A DNA stretch of 64,000 bases, taken from the NCBI RefSeq assembly GCF_027409185.1, contig NC_084462.1:154615490-154679489 (forward strand), in the 5' to 3' direction. Origin of the DNA: Cynocephalus volans (Eukaryota; Chordata; Mammalia; Dermoptera; Cynocephalidae). Numbering within the stretch: the stretch's first letter is position 1; every line of letters begins with the position of its first letter. The notes beneath the pieces were generated by a model, which had not been told where the DNA came from, did not search any database, and was given only the letters and a program-made list of their open reading frames with translations. Both the position numbers and the translations under genes were made by a program. Positions 1-28,600 of the stretch are shown here, in pieces.

Positions 1-252
1 TGAATTGTCTGGTATCTGTGGATTTTATTTTTTTCAGCTCACAGATCTATGTCCAGACAGGCTTCTTTTGAACACTTCAATCAGGTTTTCCCCTCATAAC
101 TAGGGATTATAACTCCATTCACTGGAGTTGATCCTAAAGTTCATTAGTATCCGGGTAATAAGATGCTAGTTAACTTAAGTGAGAATAGGTTCAGGGGTGT
201 GCTCTAGAGTGAAGTTTGGGCTGGCTGGGAGCTAAATGGTCCTTATGGGTTA

Positions 253-17900
<17,648 letters not shown>

Positions 17901-17913
17901 CTTGCTAGTGCCA

Positions 17914-18018
17914 TGGGCTGTCTGGTTAGCTCAGTTAGATAGAACCCAGCCTTGTGACACCAAGGTCATGGGTTTGGATCCCTGTACTGGCCAGCTACCA
18001 AAAAAAAAAAAAAAAACC
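17914..18018 (+). repeat. CYN SINE, monomeric
   Basis: tRNA-Ile-like body with the B box GGGTTTGGATCCCTGTACTG and a 17-base A tail. Imperfect flanking duplication TTGCTAGTGCCA / TTACTAGTGCCA. Confidence 0.88.
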
Positions 18019-18959
18019 TTACTAGTGCCAACACCTGCTTTGTGCCCAAGGTGCCCCCAGACTAGATCTGACTCATTTCTTTCCTTCATAACACCCAGCA
18101 CATACCTTCTCTCCGTAGGGCCTGACTTATCCCACTGTCTTCCATGTATAAAATCTAACCTTGTGGTGTTTCTTTCTGTTAAGGGTCAGCTTTCATCTAA
18201 ATGCCACTAGATCAGAACTGATAACCTGCCACAAATTGTCACACTTGATTAAATATATTCCTCCGGGATTTTTTTCAGGTAAAACTAAATTTAGTTGTTT
18301 CATGTCTTCAACCATGAAGGAAACACGGCCACAAGGGCACTCAGTATTCAGATAGTTGGACTAAAAAAAGTAGGGCAAAGATAGAGGGTGATCACAAGGT
18401 GATATTTTTCCTGAAACAGTGCCTACTCTCACTGGTTAAAAATGAACTGTCAGATGAAAACAATTATTAATATTCTCCTGCCTTGTACATTGCTTTAATA
18501 AAACATTTTACATTCTTAATACATCAGTGTGTCAGTATCTTACTCCTGAGACGGGGCGTTTTGATCCTCCACACTTGAAAAATGGGACGAGATCTAGTTT
18601 CAAACTAGAAGTTCAAAACTGGAAACATGTATGAAAGTTCTTTGCAAGCTGCAAAGTATTACATCCGTGTGAGGAATTATTATTGGTTTAGAGGAGGAAC
18701 TATTGTCATCAGAAGGCAGGTCTCTGGAGTCCCGCAGATAGACGCACTGGGCACTTAGGGGACAATTTGGGGGTATAAAGCTATACAACTATGCCAGTTG
18801 TCAGGTTGAGGCAATAGCTATGCTAATTGTATGGCTAGGCATTTCATAACTAAAGCCAAAACGTTTCATTATTTTAGTTATACTAAGTTTCCATTTGTAT
18901 TAGCAGGGCTAGGGCTCAGACCCTTCAAACCCGTTGCACAGACTGGGTCACCAGACCCC

Positions 18960-19171
18960 TCACACGCAGGTCCATGCTACATAATTGGGAAAGATCCTGG
19001 GAGCCGTTGACAGACGACACAAGCTCAGCAGCAGCAGCAGCAGCAGCAGCTTACCGCTCTCCAGCAACAGCGGTGGTGGCCTCCTGGAGGGTCCCAGGGG
19101 CCCTGGCAGCAACAGCCTCCAGCAGCAGTAGCAGCCTCCCCACCCCTGGGGGCATCCCGGGGGCTCTGTAG
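18960..19171. repeat. GC-rich trinucleotide (GCA)n tract and flanks
   Basis: A pure GCA run at about 19027-19049 sits in a locally GC-rich patch of roughly 200 bp. It is open in one forward frame (polyalanine). No splice sites or known protein were recognised, so I do not call it a gene. Confidence 0.5.
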
Positions 19172-19968
19172 ATCAAGCCACTAGTCCTTTGTACTTAAGT
19201 CCATAACCCAGGACACCTGGGTGCTCACGTGTATCTATATCAGACACTAGCCAAGGAACACCTGGGCGCATGTGCATATTTACATCAAATGCTTGGCAAG
19301 ATTCTGGACTTCTGAGGAGCCCTGACCGTTTTCCTATATTTTCCCTACAGGGGCTTTGGGGCACTAGGCACTTAAAAGAGAAAGTAGAAAGGACTTTGGA
19401 ATGGAGTTTGGAGGCTCCGTATTATCCAGACTTAGATGTCACCTGGACCAGCGTTATGAGGCATAGCCCTCACTGCCAACAAATGGCTCCCTAGAACCAA
19501 AAGCAGGTCCCAGGTCCTTTTGTGCATGTCAGCATAAAAAACTGAGTAAGTCAATATTGACACAGCTGCAGACCAGGCCCTGCAATCAGGTGAGCAGCAA
19601 CCACCAGCATTATCTCTGCACTTCTAGGAACTTAGGCTGGAAGGGCAGGTGTGGGTTTGGAAGGGTTAGGCCACATGCCTCCAGTTAAAACCTGATGAAC
19701 TTCCCCAACTGTAAAATGTGGAATTTGAACTAAAGTCCTCTCCTGCCTCTGATATTTTATGACTATAAAAACCCAGCTCAAAATTGGTCGTATCTCAGAT
19801 TCCAAATGTAGTTCCATTCTTCTGTTCACCTTCCCACTCCCCTACTCTCACTCCCTGGTCTGGTTGAATAATGTGTGTTAAAAGGAGCAATATCTTGCTT
19901 TTTTCCTTTTGTTATTAAAACAGAAGAAACTGCCTTGTAGGAAAAGGCTAAAAAGCAGTAAGCCATAT

Positions 19969-20200
19969 GATAGAGTTTGGATATGCTGTCCCCCTAAGCT
20001 CATGTCGAAACCTGATCTCCAATGTGGCAGTGTTGGGAGCTGTTTGGGTCATGGGGGGTGGATGCCTCAAATAGATTAATGCCCTTGGTGGGGAAGGTGG
20101 GTAGTGAATGAGTTCTCACTATTAGTTGCTAGGAGAGCTGCTGGTTGTTTAAAGGACATCCCTTTCCCTCCCTCCTTCCCTCCACCCCCCCCCCCCATAC
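19969..20200 (+). mobile_element. Partial MaLR LTR (MST/THE1-like)
   Basis: Contains the typical order GAGTTTGGATATGCTGTCCC, CCAATGTGGCAGTGTTGGGA, TAGATTAATGCCCTTGGTGG and GTGAATGAGTTCTCACTATT. It then breaks into a pyrimidine-rich tract. Confidence 0.75.
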
Positions 20201-21420
20201 GACTTTAACATGGCAGTCAGCTTCTGGAGCGGTGTTTGTTAGTTACAGTTAAAGAATCTTCTGCATCAACATCATCCAAGAGCTGCAGATTTCTGTGTCT
20301 CATCCCCAGAATGTTAATTCAATAGACTGCAAGTGAGGCCTAGAAATTTGAATTTTAACAAGCTCTCAGGGGCTTTTATACATATTAAATTTAGAGAAAC
20401 CACAGCCCCAAGGAGTATCAATGTAGTATATGAAGGAAGCTGGTTAGTGGGGAGAGTGGGATCAGGGAGTATAGCCTCTTTACCTGGCTTGTTTCAAATC
20501 TCCCTTTTTGCCTCCCCTTCTTCCTCAAAAAGTTCCTCTAATTTTTGCCCTCTGCTTTCTAATTTCCATTTCTCATCATGCAGTCACATAGCTATACTGT
20601 TGTCTCCAGATTACTCTGGGAAGTCTGCCATAAAGACGTTGTGTTCCAACTCCTTCATCTTATATATTCCAAAGCTGGGGCCCAGAGAGAAGAGACGTGA
20701 CTAAGGTCACAGTACTGGTTAGTATCTGATGTAATACTGACCCTTTTGACACCTAATCCAAAGTCTTTTCAACGACCTCAGGCCACCTCTCATCATTTAC
20801 CTGAACGAACTCCTTTCAGATACTGGCAAAGCAGCAGTGTTTTAAAATTACCTTCAAAATGGCCTCTCACAGCACAGTCTTCAGAGGGAAGCAAGAACAT
20901 TCCTTAGTTTCTTAGGTTCAAAGCTGTTTATTTTGGTCACCAAGCAACCAACTCTAGAATTCCATGAGCCTCCTCACAGAACCTGTGGGTTCAATCAGGG
21001 GTATCTTCAACTATTTATTAAATTTCCTTCTTTGTAAACTGAGCTTTGAGAAATTGCAACATATTTATTGATTGACTTAATGGATTTCTTTGTCATTCTT
21101 TGAAAAATAAACCTCTAGATCTGTGCAGCTCAATTTTCTCCCACAGGGGTTCATAAGTCCTTCTGAGAAAGAGACAAAGCAGGGAACACATGCTTCAGAT
21201 CACCAGGCTGATAGAGCAAATGGTAAACCAGAAGCCGTGTTTGGGTCCTTTCCCATTCCCCTTTTATCTCCACCACTGCTACTTAATCTCCTTCATCCAC
21301 ACAGTACAATTCCATCTCTTCTGATCCCTAAATCCTGGCTAGATTATTAGCCAATAACACTGTTTTTACAAGGGGTCCCTTCAAGTCCTGTATTTTTGTT
21401 TTTCCTTTAAAAAAAATTTT
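20200..21420. other. Intergenic, nothing assigned
   Basis: Contains a MIR-like fragment near 20620-20740; otherwise no gene or element is recognised. Confidence 0.4.
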
Positions 21421-21441
21421 TTTTTATAGAAAGAAGTTTTG

Positions 21442-21565
21442 GAGGCTGGCCGGTTAGCTTAGTTGGTTAGAATGTGGTGCTGCTAACACCAAGGTCAACA
21501 GTTCAGATCCCCATACTGGCCGGCCACCCCAAAAAACCCCAGAGAGCCCCAAAACAAAAAAAAAT
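21442..21565 (+). repeat. CYN SINE, monomeric
   Basis: Body GGCTGGCCGGTTAGCTTAGT ... CAGTTCAGATCCCCATACTG, A/C-rich tail, flanked by GTTTTG on both sides. Confidence 0.83.
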
Positions 21566-21640
21566 GTTTTGTATTTTACAAACCCTTATTAACACAAGGG
21601 CTGATTCTCAACAGATTGCAGTGAGGGTAAGTCCTGTATT

Positions 21641-21796
21641 CTTTTATTTTTTTCTTTTTTGGTTGCTGGCTGGTGTAGGGATCCAAACCCTTAAACTTGG
21701 TGTTATCAGTATTGTATTTTTTTTTCCCCTGGTGGCTCACCGGTATGGGGATCTGAATTGGCTTTGACACTGCTCTAATCAACTAACCAGCTAGCC
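21641..21796 (-). repeat. CYN SINE pair in reverse orientation
   Basis: Two reverse tRNA-Ile-like units separated by a T run. The outer duplication is TCCTGTATT at 21632-21640 and 21797-21805. Confidence 0.8.
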
Positions 21797-22100
21797 TCCT
21801 GTATTTCTAGTAGTATAATTTCAGACCTACAGAAATACCAGTCTTCAGGAGTCTCCATGTGAAACAAACTAATTTATTCTGACAACAGGAAAGATTTCTG
21901 GGCCTAAGGCTCTGTCTGGTTGACTGAGGTCATGCTATTCAGGTGGTCACCATCTATTGTTTCCAGGCAAGGCTAGCATTGCTGACGAAGCTGAGCATTG
22001 ACTTTAGTGCTTGGGCTCAAGCTGTGCTCAGACTCTTGGATCCTCACAAAAGGATGAGAAGGTACTTTCTCTGGGATGAAAAGAAAAGACTGAAGGACTA

Positions 22101-22230
22101 AATACATACATACATACATATATATATATGTATATATATATATATACATATATACATATACATATATATACATATATACATATACATATATACATATATA
22201 CATATACATATATATATATATATATATATG
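22101..22230. repeat. (TA/TACA)n microsatellite
   Basis: About 130 bp of almost pure TACATA/TATA repeats. Likely polymorphic in length. Confidence 0.95.
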
Positions 22231-22232
22231 TA

Positions 22233-23356
22233 AAAACCCTGTTGAAGTTTCCTCAAAAAATTAAACAATTACTATGTGATCCAGCAATTCCACTTCTAGG
22301 TATATACCCAAAAGCACTGAAAGGAGGGACTTGAACAGATATTTATATACTCACGTTCATAGCATATTCACAACAGCCAAAAAGTGGAAACAAACCAATG
22401 TCATGGATTAAACTAAATAAAAACGTGGTATATACATGCAACAGAATGTTTTTTGGCATTAAAAAGGAAGGAAATTCTGATACATGCTTCAAGTATATGC
22501 ATGAACCTTGAAGACATGTTAAGTGAAATAAGCCAGATGCAAATGGACAAATACTGCATGATTCCACTTAGATAACTAGAATAGTCAAATTCATAGAGAC
22601 CAAGTGGAATAGTGTGTCGGGTCCACCGCCGGCCGACCGGAACAGCCCTAGCCTCGTTATCAGTCTCTCCCTTGGTGTTCCTTCTGGTGGGCGAGCAAAT
22701 TGCCCGGATTCCTCTTTCCCTCCGTCCCGGTTGGGGGGGGGGGGGGACCGTGAAGAGAGGTGAGCACACCCGCCGGCCCCAAACAGCCCGTTAAAGGACA
22801 CTCAGAGGCAGCGGGGGTTCTGTTAAGCAGTTCCGTTTATTATCACACAAGCACTTGCTTTTAAAGGCAAATGGGGAAGGGAGTTTTTTTACATTCTCCA
22901 ATCAGCTTAAAGGTTACCAGAGCATGCATCCTGTCTCAATGCCTAGCTATTGCAATCACGCAGCATTCACGAGCGCGGAAGCGCGTCTTTGGCCAATAAG
23001 GGCTAAGGCAAGGTTCCCGCAGACACCCCCACCCTACTGCCTCCCGGTGCGGTGCCGTCTTAGGCTGCCACATTAATACGCCCTGTGGGCCCATAATGGC
23101 GCTGCTTGTAATGTCACTTAAGGCGGCGCTAGTTTTTAAGGCCGGACAATAGGGGTTGCCGGGGGCTGGGGAGAGGGAGGCATGGGGAGTTATTATTTAA
23201 TATGCACGGAGTTTCAGTTGGGATGATGAGCAAGTTTTGGAGATGGATGGTTGCACAACCATGTGAATGTACTTAATATCACTGAATTGTACACTTAGAA
23301 GTGGTTAAAATGGTTAAATTTTATGCTTGTATATGTTACCACAATTAAAAAAACCC
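22233..23356 (+). mobile_element. Old L1 3' end split by a solo LTR
   Basis: Left part 22233-22612 (CCAGCAATTCCACTTCTAGG ... TTCACAACAGCCAAAAAGTGG) and right part 23149-23356 (CTGGGGAGAGGGAGGCATGG ... CACTGAATTGTACACTTAGA) are continuous L1 3' sequence interrupted by the LTR at 22613-23148. Confidence 0.8.
22613..23148 (-). mobile_element. Solo LTR, reverse orientation, inserted in L1
   Basis: Begins TG and ends CA, with a perfect 4-bp duplication ATAG at 22609-22612 and 23149-23152. On the minus strand it shows a TTTAAAAG TATA-like box and then AATAAA. It carries a 14-G run near 22733-22746 and is CpG-rich. No internal retroviral genes remain, so it is a recombination product of a former provirus. 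Confidence 0.85.
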
Positions 23357-23359
23357 CCT

Positions 23360-24950
23360 CTAATTATAAAAGCCATTTAGATTTTCTGATAGAAATTCTG
23401 GATAAAGAAGAAAATTAAAACTACCCATAATACCTTAAGGCCTAAGAAACAACAGTCTGGGGTAGTTTTTGACTAGTCGTCTTTTAATGTATTAATATGT
23501 TTTTTATATACTGTTTTCTAACTTGCTTTTTTCAGTTTCACGAAAATTTCCTCATCATATATTCATCTGCTATATCGTTTTATTTTTTTCTGCAATGTCA
23601 TTGTAATGGCTATATCTCTTCCATTATATGACTGCATCACAATTAAATTAGTTAAACCAAATTCATACTGCTAGTTTGTTTCTAACTTTTCCTCTATTAA
23701 AATGATATAAACATCCTTGTAGCCAAATATTTACACACGTGAATATTTACTTAGAAGTGAAATTGTGAGTCAGAGAATGCATTTTAAAAAATATTTTTAC
23801 ACAGATTGCCCTGAAAAGGTCATACCAGTTTATGCATCCATCAAATATATGAGTATATTTTCCAAATCCTCTTCAACATAGGACATCATCATGTGAGAGA
23901 CAGTTAAAGCATTATGGTTCAGAGCACAGGCTTGGGAATTGGATTGCAAAGGTTATGTATCGCAGCATTTCCACTTTCTAGCTGTGTGATCTTCAGCAAA
24001 TCAGTTAACCTCTCTGGGCCTTACTTTACTCAGAGTTCTTAACAATTAGCTATTATTATTTACCTTCTTTAGCTCCTGAGACTCCTGTGCTCAAAATATA
24101 CTTGAAGTGTCCCACAGAACCAGTACGAAAGTAATCAGAGCTACAGGGAGTTGCATGACCAATGACCAGTGGGACACGAGAGTATTTGGAACTAGGTAAA
24201 AACGCTTGTCTGGGAAAGCTCTTGCGGGCAGGCAGCCTTAGTGGGAGCAGAGGCAAACACAAGTTTTGTGGGCTTGAAGCTTATACATTTACAGGTTTCT
24301 CTAATAACGAGGATATGGAAGTATGAATGTAAAATCAGGTACAAGGCCTTAGAAGGAGCTTAAAGCTTAAGTTTGATAAAAATCCACCTCTGGTTGGAAC
24401 CAAAAGCTTATGAAAAAGTGAAGCCCAGCATGAGAGGCAGACAACGTTTGCCTGCGTGGAGCTAAATAAGAAGAACCCAGTATAACAAAATAATAACTAT
24501 TACTTTGTCTGTTTTTACATCTGTAAGGAATGAAGCTCAGAGGTCACGACAGAACCCTTAGATGTGGGTCCAATGTGGAGGATAAGCATATACAGATAAC
24601 CCACAAGCAAAACACCATGGTGCAGATTTTAAAGTAAAGGCCTATTATTAGGTAACAAGTGTGAATTACTCAACAAAATGATGAAACTCAATTCCAGCCC
24701 TGCATTCCTCAGCCATTAGAATTTTGGCGACTGGAGACGTTGCTAGGTGCCAGGTTCCTTAACAGCCAGCAGGAAGTTGCTTCCTGACATGAAGTAGAGG
24801 TTTTCAGTACCGGAGGCTTTAAGTAAGTTAGTGGATGTCTAGTTCCGCTCTTGCTGACTGGCAAGGCTCTTGCCTGCCCACCTCAGATCAGCAGAGGGCG
24901 CTGTCCCAGTGAGCGATTACCCTGCAGACAGACAGCTCTAGAGGATCTCT
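23360..24950. other. Intergenic upstream of ACOT2
   Basis: AT-rich stretch 23360-23900, then a MIR-like fragment near 23920-24060. No gene or strong regulatory element is recognised before the CpG-rich ACOT2 start. Confidence 0.4.
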
Positions 24951-24959
24951 GGGGCCCCT

Positions 24960-25640
24960 GCTGAGTTACTCCGAGGTCAAATCAAAGTGTGAGATGGTGG
25001 CCTCGTCTCTTGCTTTCCTGCGAGCGTCCGGCCTGTGCCGAAGGGGCGTGAGCAGTTGGGCGCGGTTACCAGCGCCTCCACAGGTAAGGCAGGGTGGCCG
25101 GCTTACTGGGGCCCCGGCCCGCATGGCGGCGACGGTGACCCTGGAGCCCCCGGGCCGCCGCTGCTGGGACGAGCCGGTGCGCATCGCCGTGCGCGGCCTG
25201 GCCCCCGAGCAGCCGGTCACGCTGCGCGCGTCCCTGCGCGACGAGAAGGGCGCGCTCTTCCGGGCTCACGCGCGCTACCGCTCGGACGCCGGCGGCGAGC
25301 TGGACCTGGCGCGCGCGCCCGCGCTGGGCGGGAGTTTCGCGGGGCTCGAGCCCATGGGGCTGTTCTGGGCCCTGGAGCCCGACAAGCCCTCAGTGCGGCT
25401 GGTGAAGCGGGACGTGCGAACACCGTTCGTCGTGGAGCTGGAGGTGCTGGACGGCCACGAGCCCGAGGCCGGGCGGCTCCTGGGCCGGGCGGTACACGAG
25501 CGCCACTTCCTGCGGCCCGGGGTGCGGCGGGAGCCGGTGCGCGCGGGCCGGGTGCGCGGCTCGCTCTTCCTGCCGCCAGGTGAGCCCCGCTACCCTAATT
25601 GTTTCCGTCTGCGGGTCTCTTGTGCTTGCAGGGAGGAAGG
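24960..25640. promoter_or_regulatory. CpG island at ACOT2 exon 1
   Basis: Abrupt rise in G+C and CpG spanning the ACOT2 start codon, exon 1 and the donor site, against an AT-rich background on both sides. It is consistent with a promoter-associated island, although much of the GC comes from the coding exon. No TATA box is obvious just upstream. Confidence 0.7.
24994..25579 (+). CDS. ACOT2: ACOT2 exon 1
   Basis: 586 bp from ATG to CTGCCGCCAG before GTGAGC. It encodes the leader and the whole N-terminal domain ([20 protein letters not shown] ... GSLFLPP). The paralogue signature is SVRLVKRDV. The last 157 bases are identical to ACOT4 exon 1. Ends in phase 1. Confidence 0.94.
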
Positions 25641-28600
25641 GGGTAACGCCGAACATTCCGGAGGTCAGTGGCAGAGAGACGAGAATGGAACGGAAGGCTA
25701 AAGACAGGACTAAGATGCGAAGCTGGTTGGGCAGGGGGCCCTGCCCTCCAAAACTGAGAGGTCCTTCAAATCCAATGCTCAATTTAAAAGACATCGTAAG
25801 GAAAGGGAAAAGACACCTGTAGTTTTTTAAAAAACATTTATAGGTAGCTTCAAGTTTTTAATGTTCTTTTAAAAGTTTCTCAGTTTTGCAACTTTTCTTT
25901 CATCTCCCACAGTGTGTTAAGGTTTATGTAAATTAGCATTTACAGTAGAAGGAAGGCCTCTTCCTGCCAACTATGAAGATTTTCTGAGCTTTTTGGATAT
26001 TTTTACAGTACATAAAGAGCAATTGGCTAATGGGAAAAAATGAAAAGATGCTTATCCTCACCAATAATAAAGGAAATGCAAAATAAAACTACAGAATATT
26101 TCACATCAGAAGTGACAAAAATTCTGAAGTCTGACATTACCAATTGTTGACAAGTATGCGGAGGAAAAGAAACTCGTACAAGTCACACTGCCACTCAGGA
26201 GTCGCAGTATTCATCCACTCTGGGAAACAGTTTGTCTTTACTTAGAACAGTGGAATATGTCATTCTACGTGTTGTACATGTGCGCCAGGAGACATAATGT
26301 TTGTAAGAACAAAAACAACTGGAAACAGCCCAAATGTCCGCCAACAATAGAACTGATGAGGTATATTTCAAACAGTAAAAGTGATTAAAGTACAGCAGCC
26401 AGAATCAACATGGATAAATCTCTAAAACAGAGTTGAGTGATACAATCAAATCCCAGAACACATTCAGTATCATTCCATTTAAACAAAATTCAAAAAAACG
26501 TGCAAAATAAAATGTTTATGGTGTATAAGTGGCAATACTATAAAGAAAATCAAGAAAATGATAAACACAAAATCCAGGATAGTAGAGAAGGGGGAAAGGG
26601 TCACAAGTACTCAGGGGGCTTTCATGGTGTTAGTAGTGAACTATTTCTTAAATGGAGTGTTACATATAAAGTGTTTGCTTTATTATTCTTTAAATGTTAT
26701 ATGTGAAATAAACCTTTTTTATATAAAAGGTGAAATTATCCAATGAATGGAATCAAGCAGAATGAGTATTGTAGCCTTTTTAGTCTGTCTCCATTCACTT
26801 AGCCTAATGCATTTGAGATTCATTTGTGCCTTTCAATGTATCAGTCCTTTTTATTTCTTAGTAGTACCCCATTATATGGGTGTACCATAGTTTGTTTATT
26901 CATTCACCAGTTGAAGGGACATTTGGGTTGTTTCCAGTCTTTGGAGATTACGAATAAAGTTGCTATAAACACTTGCATGCAAATTTTTGTGTGAACACAA
27001 ATTTTCATTTCTATTGTGTAAATACCTAGGAGTGGGATTGCTGGGTCATATGGTTAGTATATGTTTAACTTTATGTAAAGCTGCCAACTATTTTCGAAGT
27101 GACTGTACCATTTTGCATTCCCACCAGCATTGTATGAGGGTTCTAGTTGCACTGTATTCTTTCTAGCATTTTGCATTATCAGTTTTTCAAGGGAAAAGGG
27201 CAATGTTGTTGTTGTTGTTTATTTGTAAATTATTTTTTATCTCAAAAGTAATACGTGCTCTTTGTAAAAAAACATGTGGGGCTTTGAGGTTCTGGATATA
27301 CAGGGGAATGTGCATTTAGCTTGTGCCCATCTCTGGATGTTTGAAGACCACAGGTCTTTTAACATTTTTGATAGAAAACTTTTTTTTTTTTTTTTTGTCA
27401 TTTTTGTGACCGGCCGCACCGCGCCGAGCGCACTGGCCATCCTTATATAGGATCCGAACCCGCGGCGGGAGCAGTGCTGCGCTTCCAGCGCCGCACTCTC
27501 CCGAGTGCGCCACGGGGTTGGCCCAAGAAAACTTTGACTAAGCAGGCAACAAATGGCTTTTGATACCACTGCAGAAAGTTTCAGGAATAGTGTAGCTTTG
27601 TGTTTTTGTTTTCTTTCTTCCCAAGAACCTGGGCCCTTTCCTGGGATTGTGGACATTTTTGGAGCTGGAGGTGGCCTTCTAGAGTATCGAGCTAGTCTGC
27701 TGGCTGGAAAGGGTTTTGCTGTGATGGCTCTGGCTTATTATAAGTATGAAGACCTCCCCAAGACCATTGAGACCCTCCACCTGGAGTACTTCGAAGAAGC
27801 TGTGAACTACCTGCTCAATCACCCTGAGGTTAGATCTTCCCTAAGTTTTATGGAGTACGTAGGTCTCCTCCTCATGCTCTTAGTTTTCATAGAAATTAGC
27901 TCATTCATAACAGTCACTCCTTACCCCAGCATACACTACTTTTTTCTGGTGACTGGCCAAGTACAGGGATTGGAAAACCCTTGAATCTTTTATGGTCACT
28001 TCTCATAGACAGTTTCTGTGCAATTCTATATTACTGCAATGTATTTCCTGCTAGTAAAGATGTTCTTAATTGATATTATGGAATTTTAAATTCCAGTACG
28101 TTCTAGTATTTCATAAAGAGACCAGACACATTTGAGAACTCTGGGATTGACAGGCAAAGTAAAGGGAAAGTAGAGTAGACAAGAGTTACTGTCTCCAGAC
28201 AGTAAGCTGCCAGCTTAAGTGTTTTACAACCCTCCTTCTCCTGTGCCCCGTGAGAGCACAGGATTAAGTTTGAAGGAGGAATTGGTGGCCAAAACTTGGG
28301 TACCAGAAATGTTTTGAGGTTAACAGATTCAGCATATCAGAGGATCAGAAGATAAACCTTGCTTATTTTATAAATCAATAAGAGCTTAAGGTGGATGGAA
28401 GCACTGTGAGCTCTTAGAAGAGGTGATAGGGTATAGTGGAACTTGCAAAAGATGTATACAGAGAAAAGTTTGGGATTTGATTTTGCCAATTTGTAACTCA
28501 ATGACCTTGGTATCTTTGTTTCCTCCTTTGAAGGATTGAAAAATATCATTTAACTCCTAGTATTTTTGTGAGAAATAAATTGTTGAAACCCATCCATGAT

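Larger units (their letters stand above)
25600..27625. other. ACOT2 intron 1
   Basis: Contains an old plus-strand L1 3' fragment (about 26020-26680), a minus-strand L1 fragment (about 26745-27175) and a CYN SINE close to exon 2. No other gene. Confidence 0.65.
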
